Assembly: GCA_964036315.1 (NCBI GenBank)
Contig: OZ038509.1
Coordinates: 24,415,384-24,479,383, forward strand
Source of the DNA: Acanthosepion esculentum
Taxonomy: Eukaryota; Mollusca; Cephalopoda; Sepiida; Sepiidae
Direction: 5' to 3'
DNA length: 64,000 nucleotides
The notes under the pieces were generated by a model. The model did not search any database. It was not told the DNA's origin and saw only the letters and a list, made by a program, of their open reading frames with translations. Positions 56,490-64,000 of this stretch are shown here, one piece after another (position 1 is the stretch's first letter; every line of letters begins with the position of its first letter). The position numbers and the translations under genes are program-made.

Positions 56490-57240
56490 CCTTTGTTGAA
56501 GATGCAGAAACACACCTGTTCACGACGATCAGATCTGTTCGTAACGAGCAGATGAAGATGAAATATCTGTTCGTGACGAACAGACACAGAGGGAATGTTT
56601 GTAACATCTCGATACGAAAGAAATATCTGCTATTGCTATGGGGACCCAGAAGAAACATCTGTTCCTGGCAGGCAGATAAAGATTAAATATCTATGACGAA
56701 GAGACAGAAAAGAAAGATCTGCTCGTGACGAGGGAATTTCGTTCGTGACAAGCTGAGACGAAGGAACAGTGGTTCATGACGAAAATTCTATTCTTGAAAA
56801 AATTTCTGTTCGTAACAAGCTGATACAGCGGAACAGCTGTTCGTGACGGAAATTCTATTCTTGATAAAAAAAAATTCTGTTCGTGACAAGCTGATACGGG
56901 AGAAACAGCTTTTCGTGACGGAAATTCTGTACGTGACGGAAATTCTGTTCGTGACAAGACGATACAGAGGAACAGCTTTTCGTGACAGAAATTCTGTTCG
57001 TGACGAAGATTCTGTTCGTGACAAGACGATAGAGAACAGCTTTTCTTGACGGAAATTCTGTTCGTGACGGAAATTCTGTTCGTGACAAGACCATACAGAG
57101 GGACAGCTTTTCGTGACGGAAATTCTGTTCGTGGCAAGCAAATACTGATGGGAATCTGTTTGTGATGAGGAGATACAGATGGAATATTTGTTCCGGATAA
57201 ACAGATACAGAGATAACATTTATCCACGAGAGAAAGATAC
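56490..57240. repeat. tandem repeat built on a GTTCGTGACGGAAATTCT word
   Basis: An 18-bp word TTCGTGACGGAAATTCTG and longer units of about 45-110 bp with GATACAGAGGAACAGCTTTT recur irregularly. TCTGTTCGTGACGAACAGA is a near-perfect palindrome. The repeat has few stops on the minus strand, leaving three overlapping open frames of 141, 143 and 178 residues, which argues for composition, not coding. Confidence 0.85.
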
Positions 57241-57261
57241 AGGTAAGCTTGTCAAAACAAG

Positions 57262-57425
57262 GACATGTGGGTGGTGTCATGAATAGCGCTCGGAATGAGA
57301 AATCGAAGAACCGAGTTCGAATTCCAGCCGGGTTCGTTAAATTTACTTACGCGCAAATATCTTTGCTAAATGTATCAATCCATCTCCTCCCCCAGGTATG
57401 GGTTAAATAATTAGAGTTGTAACTT
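57262..57425 (+). mobile_element. tRNA-headed SINE, family B
   Basis: A-box-like GTGGTGTCATGAATAGCGCT, B-box GAGTTCGAATTCCAGCC, then TTTACTTACGCGCAAATATC and an end at CCCAGGTATGGGTTAAATAA. The B box is close to the canonical Pol III form. It is shorter than family A and has a different body. Confidence 0.8.
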
Positions 57426-58670
57426 GGGAAAATCCTTGTTCTTCTCAGTACGCTGCTAATGCAATATTCTTTGGCAAAGAATGAATTATTCTTACAATCC
57501 AACACGTTTTAACTTTAAATAACCCAAGGGTTGATAAGTCGTAAAAAATCAAATCAACCAGTCAATCAAATTATTAAGGCTCTTGAGATTAGTCTCAGAG
57601 TAAGGCCATATGAGTTAACAGTGATTTGTATTTGTTACAACAGATACATATAGATATATAATGTGTGGATTCCATTTCTTAAGTATATCAAAATTTTTAA
57701 AAAATATTTTTCAAATAGTTTTTTAATACACATAAATAACATTTTTGTTTTATTTACCCATTAACAGCATAGTTTCACGCTTCGCGATTTTTTATAATGG
57801 GTGGCTGTTTATTATTAACAGCCCTGAGGTTTATTGTTGTCTTTATTTTTATTTTTTATTTTTTTCTTGTCAATAGTTTGAAATAATTTCATGAATTTTG
57901 TTTATCAAATTATTCACGTTTTTAAATTCGATTATTTGGAGTTTCGCCTCAATGCACAGATTACGATTTTCTGTCTGTGTTTCCTTTTATTATTCTTTTT
58001 ATATTTCTTTTTATATTCCATTCAATGAATGGAACTTGTTTCATTTTTAGTTCCTGTATACATTTTGATATCATGGTCTTATTCTTATATCTTTCAATTT
58101 TGAATTGTACAACATTTTTTAAAAAAGTCTGTCCCAGTTACTCCGATGTAAATTTTATACTCTTGTGGTTTTTCTTTTGTTGTTCCTTTCGCCTTATAGA
58201 ATATATGTTCTTCTATTCACGTTCTCAGTAGTGGGCATTTGATTTAGTTTCCATTTGATTTATTTTTTCAAAAACATTTTTGTTAGTGTTTTTGTATTGT
58301 TGTAATTTAGAATTTTGTTATTTTTGCTTATTGCTTGTTTAATGTAACTCATTTTTATGGTGCTTTTATTAAATATTTTGTTTAATTGATGTGATTTATG
58401 GAAATGTTTCTCCTCGTTATATTTTTAACATTTCCTGATTTTTGTATTAACTTTCTTATTCTAAGGTAGATTAAACCGTTTTATTTTTCTATTTCTATTT
58501 TTTACTGGTTATGGTAAAATTTCTGATTCCAATTTCAATCCAGTATTCTTAAATGCTATTTCACATTCTTATTATTTTACTGTGGTAAATGTTTTTTCAA
58601 CTGAAGAGTTGCCTGTAATTCTTTGACTTATTATTTTGGTGTATTTTTTAATTAATGTTGGAGGAGGATT
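57426..58670. other. T-rich intron sequence, no gene recognised
   Basis: Strongly T-rich on the plus strand (A-rich in the LPMO sense). The 84-residue frame at 57977 is Phe/Leu/Ile-rich and composition-driven. Confidence 0.5.
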
Positions 58671-58674
58671 CGAC

Positions 58675-59215
58675 AGCGATTTTCCTAATGACGAACAAAG
58701 GGATTGTCAGTGGTCAGGAATGAATGCAAGCATTACTGATAGAATAGGGCTATTATATGTATAATGTAAATGCATTGCTAATGATTTTACTATAGGAATG
58801 CATTGCAAATGAGGAAGAAAGGGATTGTCAGTGGTCAGGAATGAAGGCAAGCATTACTGATAGAATAGGGCTATTATATGTATAATGGAAATGCATTGCT
58901 AATGATTTTACTATAGGAATGCATTGCAAATGAGGAAGAAAGGGATTGTCAGTGGTCAGGAATGAATGCAAGCATTACTGATAGAATAGGGCTATTATAT
59001 GTATAATGTAAATGCATTGCTAATGATTTTACTATAGGAATGCATTGCAAATGAGGAAGAAAGGGATTGTCAGTGGCCAGGAATTAATGCAAGCATTACT
59101 GATAGAATAGGGCTATTATATGTAGAATTATTATTTTGTAGCAGTGTTTTACTATAGGAATGCATTGCAAATGAGGAAGAAAGGGATTGTCAGTGGTCAG
59201 GAATGAATGAAAGCA
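58675..59215. repeat. 120-bp tandem repeat, 5 copies, 80 bp from an LPMO exon
   Basis: Units start near 58692, 58811, 58931, 59052 and 59172 with GAGGAAGAAAGGGATTGTCA, then GTGGTCAGGAATGAATGCAA, GCATTACTGATAGAATAGGG and CTATTATATGTATAATG. Copies are nearly identical. It sits just inside the intron, downstream (minus strand) of the LPMO exon donor at 59296. Confidence 0.95.
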
Positions 59216-59296
59216 ATACAGATTAGTGTACGTAGAATGATGATGAAACAGACTTATATTTGACGCCGTGCAAAAAGCGAAAAGAATGCTACTAAC

Positions 59297-59675
59297 CAGT
59301 TTTGTATTTCCACTGTAAGACACATTGTTTACAGACGAGTTCGTTGGGAAGCTTGAGTGTGAACTTGAAGAAAGAACTGTATTTCCCGCGGTTGATACGA
59401 AATCGTGTACTCTTGCCATTGGCTCCCCGCAGCAAATATTTATCCAGACATTTCTGGTCCACTTTTTGATTGCGATGAATAAGCGGACAGAGGCGGAATT
59501 CGAACCAGCCAAGATGGTTGGCCGTCAGGTGTACAGTGACGTCGATGAAGTCACCTTCTTTGTAAGTTCGCGAAATAATCTTGTTAGCATACTTGCCTCC
59601 TGCTTCATGGGGTCGAGACCCGTGCCAAGGGTCACCGCAAACGCCACACCTACCCTCATTACGAACCCACTGCAC
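59297..59675 (-). CDS. AA15-type lytic polysaccharide monooxygenase, catalytic-domain exon
   Basis: A minus-strand exon between acceptor TTTTGATTCATTGTAG (ends 59676) and donor GTTAGT (starts 59296). It is 379 bp, starts in phase 0 (Val-Gln-Trp) and ends in phase 1 (ACT G|GT), joining exactly to 54416. It encodes VQWVRNEGRCGVCGDPWHGS, then RPHEAGGKYANKIISRTYKE, DVTVHLTANHLGWFEFRLCP, CLDKYLL and CKQCVLQWKYKTG. These are the consecutive AA15 / LPMO_10 signatures: CGVCGDPW, PHE-GGKYA, the second copper-binding His in TANH-G-FEFRLCP, and CS-CVLQW-Y-TGN. AA15 enzymes are secreted copper enzymes that oxidatively cleave chitin or cellulose. The N-terminal copper His, signal peptide and first exon are beyond 59676, and I could not find them before 64000. 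Confidence 0.9.
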
Positions 59676-60840
<1,165 letters not shown>

Positions 60841-60841
60841 T

Positions 60842-61600
60842 AGTAGCATGGCCCGGCGTTGCCCGTGCTTGATTCAAAAATCGTACGACTCATACAACAA
60901 TCGCTATCACTTGACTTAAAATATTTTTGCCCTTTCTTGCCTTTAAAGGAGTGCCCTTTGCCGTGCTGATGTTGCTACATATCTTACTTCTTGCCTATCT
61001 CACACTGCGAAGTTTTTCTAAGCTCTATACTAAACATTAAATCTGTTACGAAAAAAGAACTAAACAAAATGAACACAAAACGATCAGCTTTAAAAAAGGA
61101 CTTGTAACTAGAAAAACCGAATGAAAAAAGAATGTTAACAACAAATACTTTTTCACACCCAACCCAGTTCTGCGGAATCAGAATCAAGGTTGAGTTTAAG
61201 CAAGCGAATGAGCCAATTGAAATAAAGTGCCATGCAGATTTAAATTTTTCCCACTTTTTTTTGCATGCTAGCATGCTAGTTAACATTCGTGTCAGTCAGC
61301 TGTTGGTTCTCACGCTGGCCAATAGAATCTTCCTGTCTATTCGTGGCAGCCAGCTATAGGCTCTCACTCTGGCCAGTAGAAAATGGCCGCAAACTACATG
61401 AAAACTGTCGTAGAAGCAAGAAAAAATCTATTATTTCCACTATCGATGGTAGTTGGGAAATGCAAAGACGGTCTTGGACTTCCAACTAACTTGGAGCATG
61501 TGCATGTAAATTTTGGTGCAAATCCGTCGAAAATTGCGGCCGTGCATTCGTTACATGCACACACGCACACACACACACATCCTACCTTTTATAGATAGAG
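60842..61600 (+). mobile_element. unclassified transposon remnant
   Basis: Begins at ACTAGTAGCATGGCCCGGCG then TTGCCCGTGC after a TA run. It ends with AATTTTGGTGCAAATCCGTC, a (CA)n stretch and CCTACCTTTTATAGATAGAG. Elements starting with CTAG-CCCGGCGTTGCCCG and ending in TTTTATAnATAGAT recur in many invertebrate genomes. I believe they are mobile elements, possibly Helitron-like, but the class is not established here. Confidence 0.4.
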
Positions 61601-62029
61601 ATATATGTGTGTGTGTTTTTGTTTGTTTTTGTGTGTGTAAAATTTAGATAGAATCTATCTGTAAAAGGACAATATGAATAAAGACAAAAGGAAAACTTAT
61701 CTTAGTCGACTTATCTTAAATCTGCCTTAATAGTCTTTGCGTTTTGTCTTCTGAGAGACTATCAAGGCAGATTTGCCTTGATAAAGTCCCTCGGATCACA
61801 CAAACCTTATATATTACATACTAGAGAAATCCAAACTGACCTCATGAGTATAGACTATTTCAACTTCGTTACCTTTTATTCAACTCAAATGGTGGACCCT
61901 CTTTTATGTAATTCACATGCTTTGTTATAATAAATACAATTGAACTCTTTTTCTGGATCAGTTTTAATATATTTTATACTATCAGGATCCACTTGGATTA
62001 TATACCAATGGATTTATTACCTGTACTAT

Positions 62030-62180
62030 AGGTACGGTGCAGTAATGGATAGCGGCTTAGATTGAGGAATCGGAGAGCCGAGTTCAAATTCCATTAAAAT
62101 CCATTACTTTCACTTACGTGCTAATACCCTTGGGAAAGCTATTAATCCTCTTCAGCTATGGGTAAATATCAGTAAATAGC
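62030..62180 (+). mobile_element. tRNA-headed SINE, family B
   Basis: GGTGCAGTAATGGATAGCGG is followed by B-box GAGTTCAAATTCC, CACTTACGTGCTAATACCCT, and an end at CAGCTATGGGTAAATATCAG. It has the same layout as 57262-57425. Confidence 0.75.
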
Positions 62181-62445
62181 AGGATAGACTGGGTTCTGTA
62201 GCCTTGGATGGCAACTGGTCTAGGAGAAGGACAACTCTGAATTCAAAACCTGAGGAGGGTTACTTGTGGACCTTATGGCACTGAGTGCACCGGGTCTCTG
62301 TGTTCGGCCCTTCAAAAAGTGTGGATGGACCTGCACAAAGCCTTCACCACTATAATCAAATCATATGTGCTGGTGTCTGGGCTGTCGGTTCCTACGAACT
62401 GAGTTTGCTACACCGTCATACGTCGATAAACGACGGTAGAGTACA

Positions 62446-62447
<2 letters not shown>
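62181..62447. other. unclassified segment, possibly repeat-derived
   Basis: GATGGCAACTGGTCTAGGAG then AAGGACAACTC, and further on GGTCTCTGTGTTCGGCCC and AAAGCCTTCACCAC. It reads like the body of an old mobile element, but there is no second copy in the window. Confidence 0.3.
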
Positions 62448-62506
<59 letters not shown>

Positions 62507-62511
62507 TATAC

Positions 62512-62549
<38 letters not shown>

Positions 62550-62550
62550 T
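62448..62550. repeat. (TA)n(TG)n microsatellite
   Basis: TA run with CATA interruptions leading into a TG run. Confidence 0.97.
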
Positions 62551-62654
62551 TCATTTAAAATGCGACTGTGATGGAACATTTGTACATATAAACGGTGTGG
62601 ATATGTAAGTGTACATATTTGATATCACATATACATATTACTCTTTTAATTTAT

Positions 62655-62660
62655 ACACAT

Positions 62661-62743
<83 letters not shown>
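62655..62743. repeat. (CA)n(TA)n microsatellite
   Basis: CA run to about 62709, then TA run to 62743. Confidence 0.97.
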
Positions 62744-62747
<4 letters not shown>

Positions 62748-62971
62748 CTTCAAATGTTATTTTTAGTAGTTACCCGTGTTTGAGTATAGACGCTCTGTCT
62801 TTTAAACAGTGTTATTTCGTCTACCGGCTTACACACTCGATAAAAAGTAATAAAAATAAACAATATTAAAAAAAAAAAAAAACAGACCGTCTACTGAAAT
62901 ACGGGTAAAGAATGACATTTGAAGTAATGTCGGATTAAAAAATACGTATGTCGGACTAACGAGTGAAAGAA

Positions 62972-63071
<100 letters not shown>

Positions 63072-63415
63072 TAAGGAGTGTCATGGGTTATATAAAGCAG
63101 GTACCCCCCTCCCTTCAACTGTGTTCTAGTCGTCTGAAGATCGCGTGGGACTCCAGTCACGATTCGGGTTGTCCTTTGATAAGAGTTAACGTTGTGAAAC
63201 GGGTTTTTTTTGTTGTTGTTATTTTTCTTTTTGCTCTGTCTAAGTCATTAAGCGTTTTTCTTTACTGAGTCGGTAGGAGTTTGTCTTTAAGTCTTTTTCC
63301 TTTCTTTGTTCAAAGTTTTCTCTTGATTACGATGTTAGGTATTTTGCCATGTTGTCTGTTGGGGAAACCAACGAATTACTTGGTTTCTCTTTAATAGTAT
63401 ATATATATATATATA

Positions 63416-63594
63416 CAGTGTAACCCGGATATAAGAGAGTTGTCGGGACCGGAGAAGTATCTTATATCCGGGTTTCTCTTATATCTGGGTTTGGTCTATT
63501 TTGTTTAGGTAAGTATGGCTCTAATTTGGGACCAGAGACAATCTCTCTTATATCCGGGTTTCTCATATCAGGGTCTCTTATATCCGGGTTACAC

Positions 63595-63596
<2 letters not shown>
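63416..63596. mobile_element. pogo/Tc1-mariner-like MITE, copy 3
   Basis: It has CAGTGTAACCCGGATATAAG at the left and CTTATATCCGGGTTACACTG at the right, flanked by TA. The interior repeats the CTTATATCCGGGTTTCTC word several times, so the terminal motif has been duplicated internally (181 bp against 153 and 134). Confidence 0.88.

Positions 63597-63597
<1 letters not shown>

Positions 63598-63646
<49 letters not shown>
63598..63646. repeat. (TA)n microsatellite
   Basis: TA run abutting MITE copy 3 on its right. Confidence 0.95.
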
Positions 63647-63648
<2 letters not shown>

Positions 63649-64000
63649 CACTTCGATGGTTATGTGAGGAGGTCATTTGTGTGTATAGGAGGGAGAAGAT
63701 AACGGTTAACTCTAGCCCTGAACAGGTTAAGATTGTAGTGATCGGGGAAACATCCTCAGAGCGGGAAAATGCCGTTCGAGAGGAACTAACTTCTCACTGA
63801 TAGAATACGAAGCGAATGTGGGTCGTTTGCTACTATGTAAGTGGCATGGCGTATTCTTGCCGTGAAGGTTTGCCTCGGCGGGTCGAGGGAATGTAGTTCG
63901 TCCGAGCTCTTTCCGTGGAAGTAGCACTAAAGCAGCGAGAGGCTTGCCATATCCCGCCTATGGGGTGGAGGTTGAAGGGTGGAGAATAATCCGTCGCCCA
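63647..64000. other. GC-richer end of window, no gene recognised
   Basis: More balanced base composition than its surroundings. It contains frames of up to 66 residues without domains. It might be the start of a mobile element or an untranslated exon. Confidence 0.3.

Noticed and set aside
56691..57280. Three overlapping minus-strand ORFs of 141-178 residues
   Set aside because: All come from an 18-bp-based tandem repeat lacking stops in every frame; no start context, splice sites or domain.
57262..57340. Possible tRNA gene (good A and B boxes)
   Set aside because: No cloverleaf with proper acceptor and anticodon arms could be drawn; the layout repeats at 62030 and 34430 with a shared tail, so it is a SINE head.

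Overview
The window is gene-poor, repeat-rich metazoan DNA. It has spliced exons with GT-AG introns, long AT-rich non-coding stretches, many (TA)n/(CA)n/(GA)n microsatellites and a dense load of LINE, SINE, LTR and DNA-transposon remnants. tRNA-headed SINEs, L1-Tx1-type and other LINEs, and invertebrate-type protein families fit a mollusc, most likely a coleoid cephalopod such as an octopus. That identification is inference from sequence character only. I see nothing prokaryotic: no operons, no ribosome binding sites, no CRISPR array. Three protein-coding loci can be supported. (1) 1790-7706, plus strand: the last three coding exons of a METTL24-like (FkbM-type) methyltransferase. Splice phases match exactly and give about 191 C-terminal residues; the 5' exons lie before the window. 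(2) 40328-42409, plus strand: one long ORF of 693 residues with an N-terminal membrane segment or signal anchor and four in-frame, nearly identical 122-residue repeats rich in Asn, Gln, His and Lys and loaded with N-glycosylation sequons. I do not recognise the family. (3) 59675-53047, minus strand: two exons of an AA15-type lytic polysaccharide monooxygenase (chitin-binding type-4 / LPMO fold). The last exon adds a long basic Ser/Thr/Asn-rich linker and two six-cysteine modules. The exon with the signal peptide and N-terminal copper histidine is not in view. The three genes show no evident functional link. Region by region. 1-7.7 kb: methyltransferase exons; the introns hold two diverged U2 snRNA-like sequences, a tandem array made from a LINE C-terminal coding unit, a large foldback element and a 107-bp tandem repeat. 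7.8-16.7 kb: SINEs (one pair forming a hairpin), pogo-like MITEs and degenerate repeats. 16.7-20.5 kb: a decayed L1-Tx1-type LINE on the minus strand with most of its endonuclease missing. 22.1-22.9 kb: an unusual hairpin-rich tandem repeat. 23.1-25.2 kb: a truncated Ty3/gypsy element with its 3' LTR. 26.2-31.9 kb: a 5.7-kb purine-rich minisatellite with higher-order structure. 32.2-38.9 kb: LINE fragments, a hAT-like MITE, a 119-bp satellite and a long polypyrimidine tract. 40.3-42.4 kb: the repeat-protein ORF. 44-49.7 kb: a foldback element, nested LINE fragments split by an LTR-like insertion, and a mariner-type remnant. 49.9-53 kb: a SINE and piggyBac-like TTAA-flanked MITEs. 53-59.7 kb: the LPMO gene with a repeat-filled intron. 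59.7-64 kb: microsatellites, an unclassified transposon remnant, a SINE and a third pogo-like MITE.
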